Of a stretch of DNA of 64,000 nt, positions 51,063-64,000 are shown piece by piece. The position numbers and the translations under genes were made by a program. The stretch's first letter is position 1. Each line of letters starts with the position of its first letter. Source of the stretch: Prinia subflava (taxonomy: Eukaryota; Chordata; Aves; Passeriformes; Cisticolidae); contig NC_086250.1 of NCBI RefSeq assembly GCF_021018805.1, positions 62,249,322 to 62,313,321 of the forward strand, in the 5' to 3' direction. The notes beneath the pieces are model-generated. The model did not search any database and was not told the DNA's origin. It saw nothing but the letters and a program-made list of their open reading frames with translations.

Positions 51063-54000
51063 CTTTTCCAAAAATAATATAACCTTAACAATTAATTACC
51101 TACAGAGAACTTGGAAAAATGAAAGAAAAGATTGTTCAAACACTTTTTGGGAAATATCTAGGCTATCAATGCTCATATAAACCAAAGCTCTAACAGGAGA
51201 TGTGTTCAGAACACATTGCTGCAGAACAAATTTCTCAACACCCTGATAAACACTTACTGAAGGTTTTGGTGACTAACACAGACTGCACATCTGGTATAAA
51301 GTCACAATAGACATACATCAAAGTGACTTTTGTTTCTAGGATGGATGTAAGTGCTGTTTACAGTGTTAAAAATTAATTTTTGGAACACTGAAAATATGAG
51401 TGAGTACTCTGAAGTGCAAGCCATAATCAAACTGCATGCTTCTTTATCACTATGGTTCAGGCAAGAATATAAATGAAAACATGGCTTTAGCAATGCAGAC
51501 ATAACAAATGCACTTCAGAAATGTCTTGTTGCTTAGGAAATACCTAATTTATGTCACAATGTCTAAACATTTCTATGCTTTTAAATGTACTAAGTATCTA
51601 TAGCCACACTTTCTACAAAAATTGTTTTTATTTTACCCTTAATGCACACATATAACTGCCATGCATATATATCAGTGAGCAAACAAATAAAAGAGTAACT
51701 CGACTCTTAAACAATTTTCATAAAATCAGTTCTTAAAGCATCACAAAAAATCACTTAAATTAATACTAAAATGTGCCTGTTTCTTGCATATTTAATAAAG
51801 GATCTGCCTGAAATTGTCATGTCTTTACTATATATTACTGGAGATCTGAAAATGAGACTGTCTTATGTAAAAAAGTAAGAAATTTGGTAGTAAAAAAGAA
51901 GGGGAAATATGATAGAGAATCCACAACTAAAATTTCTACACTTGCCATTTCAAACCCTAAAGATGTTTTTGGTAGCCTAAATATTTAAGTAGAGACATAA
52001 TTTCAGTAGTAGGGGTGTGGGAGGGTGGAAAGTCCTATTAATTTGCCAGAAAAAAATTTTTTTGGACTTCTTGTACCTGACAAATGAATAGAGCAGATGT
52101 CTGCATGTTTGAGATGTCTGCTGAAATCAAAGCTGGAGGTGGGAGAGCCACGAGAGTCTAATTCAGATCCAAATCCTGAGAAAAGGAAAGGGAGGGAGAA
52201 AGAGGAGGAACTTGGTGTTCTTTTCTTCTTCCCTTTAAGCCTAATGGTCTTCACCTTCTTGATAAAGATACCCACTCTAAATGTGTTGGTATCCCTGAAC
52301 TCCCTTCATTCTGTTGTGTTATGAAAGGATCAACAGTAGGTGACCGTAAGAACAAAGCCTGTGTCTGTCAAGGTACCTTTTCTACTCCACTTTGCTATTT
52401 GAGAATTAAATGCTTCCCTTCCGAGGTTGTATTGGTGCCATATGTTACCATTTGATCTTGCTGCAGAGTAGGGTGTGGGAAAATTTTGCAGAAGGAATCT
52501 GAATCTTTGTTGGATTCAAGGTTATCCTATTCTGCTCTACAGGGTTTTATGGGCAAATCTAGTGACTTACTAGAGGAACTCATGGCCACTCAGCAGAAAC
52601 TGGTTTATGCACATTTCTAGATAATATGAGAAGTTTATCTCCTGGCTCCTTCTCTCCCAGTAATATTATCCTGAAGAGTTTCTGTTCTTTGCTTCTCTTC
52701 CCAGTGGAACTCTGCTTGAGAGCCCTCCTAAGCCACAATATCCCAGCTGCCATGCTCCCAAATGCTTCCTTGGGAAGGGAGGATTTATTCAGGGCTTTTT
52801 TAAAAAGCATGAATTTTTCTAAGGGGTGCAGCTTATCTGATGTGAAGGTTGTTCACAAAAAACCAACCATGTTAAAATATGTTAGAAAACTTTCAATTTT
52901 TAGAGAGAGCTTTTGGTGGTGAAATACTTAGAGATAAGAAGGAACTACTCATAGGGGATTAATCAGGTGAAAGCTAAGGAACAAAGGTAGAAATGAACTG
53001 TGAATTTCCATAATGGGGAATTTTTATTGTTCAGAATGGTCACATCTAAAACAACGGGGAAGAGCTGTGAACTGTCAGTAGGGAGTGGGTTGACTGAAGT
53101 GGCAGACGGGATCTCATGAAAAGAAATGCAAGATGATGTAAGTAAGGAAAAAATAACCCTGCCTAAGATTAAGCAGAGATGAGCACTAAATTAATTATTA
53201 TCACTCAAGAGACCTTGAAATGTGTGCCTACTTCTCTAAAAACAAACTTATTAAAACAGTCAATGTGACACTAAGAGTTACAAAAAGAACAACAAGTGAA
53301 ACAAACTGTTGCTAGTTACTACTTTGCACCTCAAGTCTGAGTATTGCTGATTGTTTCAGTATCCTCATCTCAAAAATCATAGCAATGAACTCACAAAGAT
53401 TCAGAGAAGGGAAACATGGAAGTCAGAAGCAGAAAATAGCCTCTGCTCAAAGGAGTTGTCCATGAACTCACTGTCTACACCTTGCAAAAGAGAATTTGGG
53501 GCAACCTTCTGGAGAGGCAGAAGAATAAAAGGATTCAAAAAGGGATTAGACCAACCTACAGGGATGACCCATTGCTGATTAAATCAGAAAACCTTGGCTG
53601 TGAAAGCTGAGACAATACCTGGGAAAGGTCTTGTCTGCTGTAGGTGCTATCCTCTCTGCTGCTGGTCAGAGCAAAGGGACAGCAAGGAGCTATGTGGCTA
53701 CTTTGTCTCTCCCAACATGGCAGGTCTCCTCTTGGAAAGAAACCTTCCATGTCTGGCATTTAATTAAGGTTTTGTTAACATATAGTACTTTTTTCCCTCC
53801 TGAAATTGCATGTAAGCAGAGCATTTAATGATGGAACCTTTTAAAGGAAGTCCCAGATCACCTGACTAGGGATGTTTCCTATCACCCTTAAAATTTTTAA
53901 TAATCTATTCATGCCTCTTTTAACAATTAGCCACAAACTGTTCTCCAAACATATGTATATATTGAAGAGTGGCAGCATGTGCCTGGATGAGACTTGCAGA

Positions 54001-55046
54001 GAATCTGATCCACTCGTTTCAAAACACCGAGTTACCTGAGCAGCATTTAATAGCAGGAGGTTATACAGAAAGACTTGGACTTGTGGCTTTTTTTCTTCAA
54101 GAAACCCATTGATTTCGCTAAAAGTGAATGCAGAAAACAAGTTGCTCCTTGGCAGAACAATTCATTTATTGGTTCTCTCACACTACACAATGAGACTTCA
54201 AAGGAAAAATTACTGTAAACAAGGATTAATACATATTTTTTAACTGTTGAAAATATGGGACATTATTAAGCATGAATTTATATGTATGCAAACCACACAG
54301 CCTCTCAAAATAGACATAAAAGGTCTTTTTCTCCAGTACTATCAACTCATGCAAAATGTGATACTCAGCAGTGATATAGTTGGACTTCTACCTCAAGATA
54401 AAAGAAATCCTTTCAAGACAGAAAGCATAATCCTAGACCCAAAATAATCTAGCAGAAAGTAGCAACACTGCAGAAACCTTATCTAACAAAAAGTCTTACA
54501 AAGGAATGTAACTTTTCTGCAGTGTATTTTTCAAAATTTTGTGACTTGGGGAAGATTTGAATCCTGAGAGCACCAAAGTTTGTATGATATTTGAAGTCAT
54601 TAATCTCTCCTCCTAAATCTCACTCAGATACTTAGAGCATTACAGCACAAACTGACCCAGAGTTGGCATGTAGCAGCTGAGGCTTTCCCAGAAGGTATTT
54701 AATTGTGCAATGATCATCTATTAGCTCATTAAAGAGCAATTAAATTAAAAAATTGAAAGACAAAATGATTCAAAGAAATCTTTGCATTTATAAAGTGGAT
54801 AAGGTCTGCTTTCAGAAACTTACTGATAACCACAAATTTACATCTTCTCTGTATTAATATTTTTACTTGATACAAATCACCCACTTTTGCCCTCCATGAT
54901 TCAAATTAATATCCTTATCACACCTGCATGTCACAGAACAGAGAACAGATTTTGTATCATCACACCTGAGTGTGCATACACTTGGGTCAGCTGTACACAA
55001 ACCCAGAGCAGTTGCTGAACACAGATACTGCTTATAACCCCATACA

Positions 55047-55925
55047 TCACAGAAACACAGAAAGGCTGGGGTTTGAAAGGACCTCTGGAGATCACACAGT
55101 TCAACCTCCTGCTAAAGCAGGTTCACTCAGAGCAAATAGCACAGCATTGAGTCACATGGATTTGAATATCTCCAAAGAAGGAGACTTCACCACCTTTCAG
55201 GGGGCCTGGTCCAGTGGGCAGCCACCACCAAAGGAAAGAATATTTTCAGAATGATCTTCCTGTGTTGCAGTTTGTTCTGAATGCTCAGTGTCTGGCTCTA
55301 TTCTCCTGACACCCACCCTTAAGATATTTGTATGCAGTGATAGGAGCCCCTGTCAGCCACCTTTGCTCAAGCTCGAACAGGCCCAGCTCTCTCAGCCTTT
55401 CCTCTGAGATGTTCCTGTTCCCTACTCACCCCTTAGTGCTTCACTGGTTCCTCCCCATGGTTTCATGTCTTTCATGACTGAAGAGCCCAGAGCTGGACAC
55501 AGCACTCCAGATGTGGCCTCACTAGGGCTGAGTAGAGGGACAGGATCACCTCCCTCCACCTGCTCTTGGTAATGTTCCCCAGGACACCACTGTCCTCCTT
55601 GGCCACAAGGACACAGTGCCAGCTCATGGACAGCTTGTTGTCCAGCAGGACCCCCACGTCCTTCTCCACAGAGCTGCTTTCCACAAGTCAGCCCCAGCCT
55701 GTGCTGGTGCCTGGGATCATTCCTCCCTTAATGCAGGACCTTGCATTTGCCAGTTCAAACCTCTTGAAGTTCCTCTCCCCCCACCTCTCCACACTGCCCA
55801 GGTTTGGTCAGCAGAGCTTTCAGGTATATCAGCCTCTCCTCCCAGTTTTGTAACATCAGCTAACTTGCTGAGGGTACACCCTGTCCTTTCACCCAGACCA
55901 CTGATGAATAAGTTAAACAAAACTG
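55047..55925 (-). mobile_element. CR1 LINE fragment c (5'-truncated)
   Basis: The minus-strand element has a 3' end near CACAGAAACACAGAAAGGCT (plus-strand view). Translated pieces include MFNLFISGLGERTGCTLSKL, then ADVTKLGG where active copies have ADDTKLGG, SVEKDVGVLLDNKLSMSWHC, and [20 protein letters not shown]. The second catalytic Asp is replaced by Val, frames are interrupted and the 5' part is missing, so the copy is dead. Like fragments a and b it lies in the same orientation as MAGI2. Confidence 0.92.
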
Positions 55926-58900
55926 ATAGATCTATCAGCCTCTTGCTTTTTGAATATGAAAATAATTTCCCCTAATTTGAAAGACACTCAAGCTAAAAAA
56001 GTGGATTCTAAGAAAACATTACCATATATAAGGCTTTTATGATTTACATCAGTATTTTTTTTACACCTATGAAGTCCCTCTATGCATGACTGTCGAGACT
56101 AAGTTTTTTAGACAGAAACTTTCCAGTTTCCCCCCTCAGTATAGTAGCTAAATGTCAAAAAGTATCAGTTAAGGGGAAAATAATCAAACCTCTGCTTTAT
56201 CTATTAAAACTCTCTGGCAGATAAATTCTCGCAATATTTTCTAATCTTAAGAGATATAGACAGTAAGCCAAGCAAATGAGCCTTCCTGAGCCAGCTGTCC
56301 TTTTCAATGTTATACAGTGATCAAATGAATATTTGTTATATTCTCAATTCTCTAAACATGCAAGAGTTTTCATTCAACTGGCAGGCTCCAGCAAATCAGA
56401 TTTTAATTGGAAGAATATATTAAATATAAACACCTGTAATTTCATTGCTATGGAAAAATCTAAATTCTGGAAAACTTGAATATGGTGGACTTTCCATCAG
56501 GGCTAAAAAATATTTACCTGATATTGATAGAATATTTTATGTGACATTTACTTGAAAAATAGAAATCTGTGGCATGCTGCATACTTGCAGGTGAAAATAA
56601 TCCCTTTTCTTTATAAGATTAATGAATCTATCAATGGAAACATCCCATTATGTGATGACATGGAGCATATTTGCTTGCAGAGCACAGGCAAATAAGTTAA
56701 TCAGAAAGAGTGCACATACCTTAGAAAGCTGAAGATCTAAGAAAAATAAAAGAACTTATAGACTTTAGTTCACATTTCTAATGAAAGCAAAGTGAGCCCT
56801 GTGGAATCATTAGAAAAACCTTGGCTCCCTTGATGGGTTTGTGCTAAGAAAACTCACAGTGTTCATTCTTTGGAAACACATGAGCAGCACCTGTAGGCCC
56901 AAATGATGTATTCAGAAACAGAGAAGAGGACAGAAATCATCTAGAGAGGGGAGTAATGCAGATCCTCCATTATTTATCTCCAAAAAATATCAAACAGACA
57001 AGTCAGTATTTCATGCCTGCAAACTGCAGCAATGTGATTTGATGGTATTAAAAATCTCTTTGACCTCTTAAGGTTATTTCACTATGACTAATTGCTTATG
57101 TTGATTTGAAAAACTAAATCATATAGAAATTTCTTCTGGCTGCACGTTTTACTATCACTTAAACATACTCAGAAAGTGTGCTTTTGTAGCTGAAGAGGCA
57201 GAACAGCTCAAATCTGAATATCAAAGCTTCATGGAAATGAGAATCCAGATTCCTTGCCCACAAGTTGCAAATATCTTCCACAGGGGACGCACACTGTGGG
57301 TGAGTTTTCACTGCTGTGCTCCAAAAATGTCCTAGGTGGGGTAGACAGACATCCTATTTTCCAAAGCTCTGTATCCTTTAGAATTTGAAGATTGGTCACA
57401 TAAAATGATGTCCCTAAGCACCATCTTAGCCAGGAAAAGCATAGGTGAAATTGCTGCACAAACAACTCAGATCACAAAGTCATCACTGATCTATAAACTG
57501 GTTTTTACCTCTAAACTGTAAGGAGTTCAAAGAAAGTCTGGGCTGAATGAGACTTATTCAGAATGCTGTTTTCTGCAGTCAGCAGAGGCTTATTTTGGAT
57601 TTATGTTTTTTAGTTAAGACTGCATGTTTTGAGAAATGAAAGAAACTTCTTTCATTAGACTCTGTTTTATCATGTTTTCAAAATCCAGCAGGCACTGGCA
57701 TATGCAGTGTAGGGGCAAATTAAATCTACAACTCCTCTTTTGCGAAGCAGGAGGAAGATCATAACAACTATGTACAGTCTTTATTTTTTGAAAATTGTTT
57801 ATTGATTAGGCCTGTATTTTCAGTTTGTTTACACTTTATAACTGTGCCAATTGAAAGTACCTGCTACAGTAAAATTCCTGAAAATATTGCCAATTTTCCA
57901 ATTTCATTGGAAGTTAAAAAGGTCTGTTTACAACACATGATTTCCCTCTAAAGAAATTATATTGTAAAGAGATTTACAGAAGATGGCAAGTATTTGTTCT
58001 AGATGAAGCTTCATCCCAAACACAAAAAGTAAAAGTGTCAGGAAGATATGAGTTAGGCCAGGACTACTCCCTAAAAGTTTACTCCCTAAAACTCTGGGAC
58101 ACATTCATGCAGAAATCTCATTCTGGCCACCTCCAGAAATCTGCAAGTGCTTTTCCACAGGCTGAAGATAGTGAAATTATCTTGATACCCTAAAAAACCT
58201 TCCCTAAATGTAATGCAAAGTATAGATTAATTATTTAAATTTAACTATTTTAGCTGTAATTTCTCATGTGTGGAGAAGGGATGAGAGCCACATTCCCCTT
58301 TAATGTTGGAACAGGATCTAGGGGAAGGCGCAATAATATATTTTAGAGGCAGTGGAAGCTAATCCTTTCGTTAGAAATAGGTCAGGAGCCTGGACAGGTG
58401 TATTTTCTTTTCCTAATCTCTCAGCACTCTAAGATCCTCTGCGTGCTGCACTAGGCAAAATGACTTGCTCCTGGATATACCACTCAAGCACAGCTCTTTA
58501 TTTATCCATTTTATCTCCTTTTACTGATACAATTTTGAAGCATGGCTGACCTTTTCTATGCCCCTGCCTTGCCCTGTAAAATCTCTTCATTCAATCCTTG
58601 TCATTCATTTTCCACTCCTGATCTCCCCACATCAGAACTGTAGTTCAGTGCAAGATAATCCCCTGTGCTGGATTAGAGAACATCCCAAGCAATGCTTTGA
58701 CAAAGGGGAAACAAAATTCCTACCACTACAGACACAGGAAAATAAGTGTGCCACAAGAACTGGATACTTAAGCAAGTACCAGTAAGGAAAAATCACATTC
58801 AGATCTAAAGGCTGGCTCCAAAGTACTCAATGTTAATTTATCAAAATGACAGCTATTACAGTGCTGCCCATCACAAAATGGGAAAAAATAGTGTGTTTCC

Positions 58901-59119
58901 TAATTACAGCTGTAGTCTGACTTCACTCTGTGTCTACATCAATTGTAAAAAAAAGCATTTAGTATTTTGAAAATTACTGCATGGCAAAGGCATGCCCAAT
59001 AAATCAACAGTAACAACAAACCCCTTGCAAAACATATAGAAAGAAAAGCTGACCAAGACCTTAAACCTCCTGGAAAAATAGTTTAATCTCTAGTTCTGGG
59101 AGCTCCAGAGCCTTTCATG

Positions 59120-59143
59120 GCTCATTCTCAGATCAGAATGAGC
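59120..59143. other. Short perfect inverted repeat, 9-bp arms
   Basis: GCTCATTCT is followed by CAGATC and then AGAATGAGC. It sits in a slightly GC-richer intronic patch (about 59050-59420) with no recognised gene or repeat. Confidence 0.8.
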
Positions 59144-62100
59144 ATGAAGCACTCCTGAGAGGCTGAGTGGGAGCAGTGCAGCCCACACCTCAGCAGAGGG
59201 TGGAAAGGGATTTGAGACTCAGCTGGAGCACTGCTACTGTGACTTCATGGGATCATCCTACAGCTTCAGAGACAGAGAAACTCTCCTGGCAAACAGAAGG
59301 TCAGATTTAGTGCAACCCCTTCAGCTTCAGGCCAACTGCAAAGCAGCAAAATAATGAACCTGCAGCTCTGTAGCCAGCAGCAACCTTGCTGGAATGACTG
59401 CCTCAATTCAGCAGTGCTTGAAGCACACGCACCCAGTGACACAAAGTGCTTGCTCCTGTACTCAGCAAGAGCTGTTATAGTCTGTTGGATTGTAAACTAT
59501 CAATCCTAAGTGTGATTTCAAGGACAAGGAAAATACTTTCAGTGCATAATTAATTGCCTTCCTGAGTAAAAGTGGTGATGATACTTATTCTTCCAAGACC
59601 TCAAGTCTTTTGTTTTTGCAAGAAAGTAGAGGAGGGAGTAGAGATATTGAAATAAACATTGTTAAATCAAAGGAACCCTTCTTCACTTTGCCCTGAGGAT
59701 GCTCCCAGTGAGAGAACTTCCTGGGAGCTGCTCCTCCTAATAGTGTCTGGCACTCCATGATACTCCCCTATTTTGCCCATTTTGATTTTTTCAGAATTGC
59801 TTTGCAATTACAACATTAACATTTAACTGTGCATGCATGTCTGCATAACATCAGTCTGTTCCACTTGGGATCACAGGAGCTGGCAACAAGTGCACTGCCT
59901 CTGAAACAAGGGGCATTGGAACCAGAACACAACATTTCACCCAATTAACATATTGCTGCTATGAGGAGGAGTAACCATCAAGCTGTTAGCATGGTGCTGT
60001 GCAGATACACATTCTGATAGTTATGTATCTAAATATATTTTGGACATTGCTCTTCCTCTATCCATTTGATAGTTTCCTGCTGTTGGTATGCTTCCTACTC
60101 CTGATTGTGCATTTCAATAAAAGGATTTTGTGTTGTTTCAAGCTAAAAGGTACCTCAGGAGAGTTTCCCTGTTGTGTTTTCTACCAAAGGGCCCAAAAAT
60201 TAGATGCTGTATTCTGAATAGATGTCAGTGAGTGCTGAGTAAAAGGGGATAATTCTCTCAATCTACTGGCTATGCACCTGTTAATAAAGCTCAAATTACT
60301 TCACCCAAATAAATATTAAGTAAAAAAATAACCTCTCTTACTCTAGAAACAGTCAATAATTTTTATATTGTTTTCATTGCTGATGACAGATGATGTAATA
60401 GTCAGGATATTTTTTTCTACTACAGTTTTCTAACAGAATTCATATAGAAAGGGTATTTTCTTCTCTTTTCTGTCACTGTCTACAGAAAATGTAATTTTTT
60501 GTTCACTGCTGTTTTTTGTAAACTTAGGATTTGGTACTTTTTGTGATCACTGAAATTCAATGTAGTTATTATTTGAATAAATTCTCTTGTCACTTCCACA
60601 GCAGGCTGTCATTTCTCTTTACTATTGGAGACGTTCAACAGAGTGTCAAAAATGACTACTTACATAGTTGCTTGTGAGAAAGAAAAGTACTGAAAGAACA
60701 TGTTGGAGGGTAAGAGGCAAGGCAGGATCTTGAACCTGGGTCTGTAGTCTTCAAGAGACTATTCCAGTCACAGAAATTCTGTTTGCTTGAGCATTTTCTC
60801 TTTCTCTTGCTCTGCTTCTCCTGTTTCCCTCTCCATCTGCCCCAACCACAAATTCTCTTTATAAAATAATTTTCTTGAAGAAATCATGACTGACTTAACT
60901 GATTAACATGTATGTACCTCAATGGATTATTTTTTTTTCTTTTGTTCTCTTCTGCAAAGAACTTCCAGTTCTTTGGCTATTACATTCAGTAATGTGAAAA
61001 CTCAGAGTCCTAAGAGGCTAATTAGCTATGGTTTTGTTACAATATTAATTCCAGGAATCATGAAGTTTTAAAATTCAGCTGAGGTAACATAAAAAGCAAC
61101 TCTTAATAACTGCACAATCATGAAATACTGCAAAAAAGTTTTCTGAGATAACTTCCTATTGTGAGATAAGGTTTTCCCAGCACTCCCTTAGCTGCTTTTT
61201 ATGTATGAAATTAGAAGAGTGATGTTTGGTCCTGTCATTGAAAATATGATTTTATTTTGTCAGGAACCAGTTTCAGGCAAAAGAACAGTTCCTTCAAAAC
61301 ATATTTTTCTGTAGGGAAAGCATTGTATTAGGCTCCAACTTGCAAAATTATAAATGTTCTCACTTCTCTTGGTTTTCCAGCTGTAGTTGGCATTATTTGG
61401 TGGGCCATGTGGATGTCTCTCAACATAAAGCCTTTTTTGCTTCCTTCTTCCACAGGGCTCATCTCTCATTGGGTTAAATATCATTGGAAAGCTCCAAAGG
61501 TGCCCCTGTGCCTCCAGCTGCCACTACCTGGGTTTGAGTCTTCTGTAGGTCTATGTCACATCTGTCTGACCTCTCCCTAGATGTACCCAGGACAGCTCAA
61601 CTGGCACCTGATGTCTATATTAAAGCAATAAAATTGACCGACAGAAAAAATTATTTTTCTGAACAGAAAGTGAGCTATAATTATTAAGGGCAGTTCTTGC
61701 CACCTGAGTACCACTGAGTACAGAGAGACACACCTATCCCCTGTACTCAGCTGTAGTTTTTATGCTGTCTATACTCCACCCAGTTAAATCACTCTCTCTG
61801 CACCTGCATACAACAAGTTCTCCCAATTCCCAGTTGCTTCTGCAGTCCCATAATTGGACAGCTGTTGTCATAGGGTTTGCTGTGATCTAAGCTTTTTTTC
61901 AACTTGCTGAACTTCATCTTGATCTATCTAAAAAAAAAGTCTAAATCAGTTGCTTGGAGGAGAATAATTTATTCACATAACTCTACTTGTTACTTACAAT
62001 AATGTCTCAGAGTATGTCTCTTTGAGACATAGTAACAGAGAAAATCTACTTTGTGGGTGAATCCTCTATTATTCTGATTGTCAAAGAAATGTGTGAAGCA

Positions 62101-62294
62101 CAGAGCTTGAGAGGCCAGAATAACCTTTGGTTTTGTCCAAGACAAAACAGAAAAACAGTGCCCCTGAATAAACACTGAGAGTATCTTCAGTTTAAATCTC
62201 TGCAGTGATAAATTATTAGCAGACAGGTTTAAATTAACTTTTTCTTTTTTTAAATTTGGGGCAAATTTAGAGAAATACAGAAGAATGTGATTCA

Positions 62295-64000
<1,706 letters not shown>

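Overview
This window is vertebrate nuclear DNA, almost certainly from a bird. The coding sequence lies in short, phase-matched exons separated by kilobase introns, and the recognisable mobile DNA is dominated by chicken-repeat-1 (CR1) LINE fragments. Several of these end in the CAGAATCA-type octamers typical of avian CR1 3' ends. No bacterial, plasmid or phage organisation is visible. The species cannot be named from the sequence alone; a passerine or other neoavian bird is my best guess.

One protein-coding gene is recognisable: the 3' part of MAGI2 (membrane-associated guanylate kinase, WW and PDZ domain containing 2, also S-SCAM), on the minus strand. Seven coding exons can be placed with splice sites and consistent phase. 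In transcript order they are A 62548-62300, B 49978-49793, C 46274-46100, D 43479-43239, E 40853-40710, F 23246-23108 and G 3268-2469 (stop TAA). Together they give 1,934 coding bases, or 643 complete codons before the stop. They encode the fifth PDZ domain (A+B), a Ser-Pro-x-Ala-Gln repeat linker (C), an Asp-Tyr-Arg-Gln-Pro-Pro repeat linker (D), the sixth PDZ domain (E+F) and the long basic, Ser-rich C-terminal tail (G). The N-terminal PDZ, guanylate-kinase-like, WW and earlier PDZ exons must lie beyond position 64000. The 3' UTR runs from 2468 towards position 1; its end is not resolved.

Layout by region: 1-2468 is 3' UTR and possibly flanking DNA. 2469-3268 is the last coding exon. 3269-23107 is a 19.8 kb intron holding a 307-bp pure CTTC tract and a MIR-like SINE relic. 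23108-23246 is exon F. 23247-40709 is a 17.5 kb intron with an old antisense CR1 relic, an A-rich tract and a perfect 26-nt palindrome. 40710-49978 is an exon-dense stretch (E, D, C, B) with two CR1 copies, one starting about 30 nt past the exon D donor. 49979-62299 is a 12.3 kb intron with another CR1. 62300-62548 is exon A, followed by part of the next upstream intron.

The encoded region is a scaffold segment: two class-I-type PDZ modules joined by low-complexity linkers. Members of this family act at synapses, podocyte junctions and other cell contacts. I saw no unprecedented biological system. The most interesting points are a 137-codon open read-through from exon D into the adjacent CR1, an unusually weak-looking donor on exon C, and the long uninterrupted CTTC tract. 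Most other open frames are chance or antisense.
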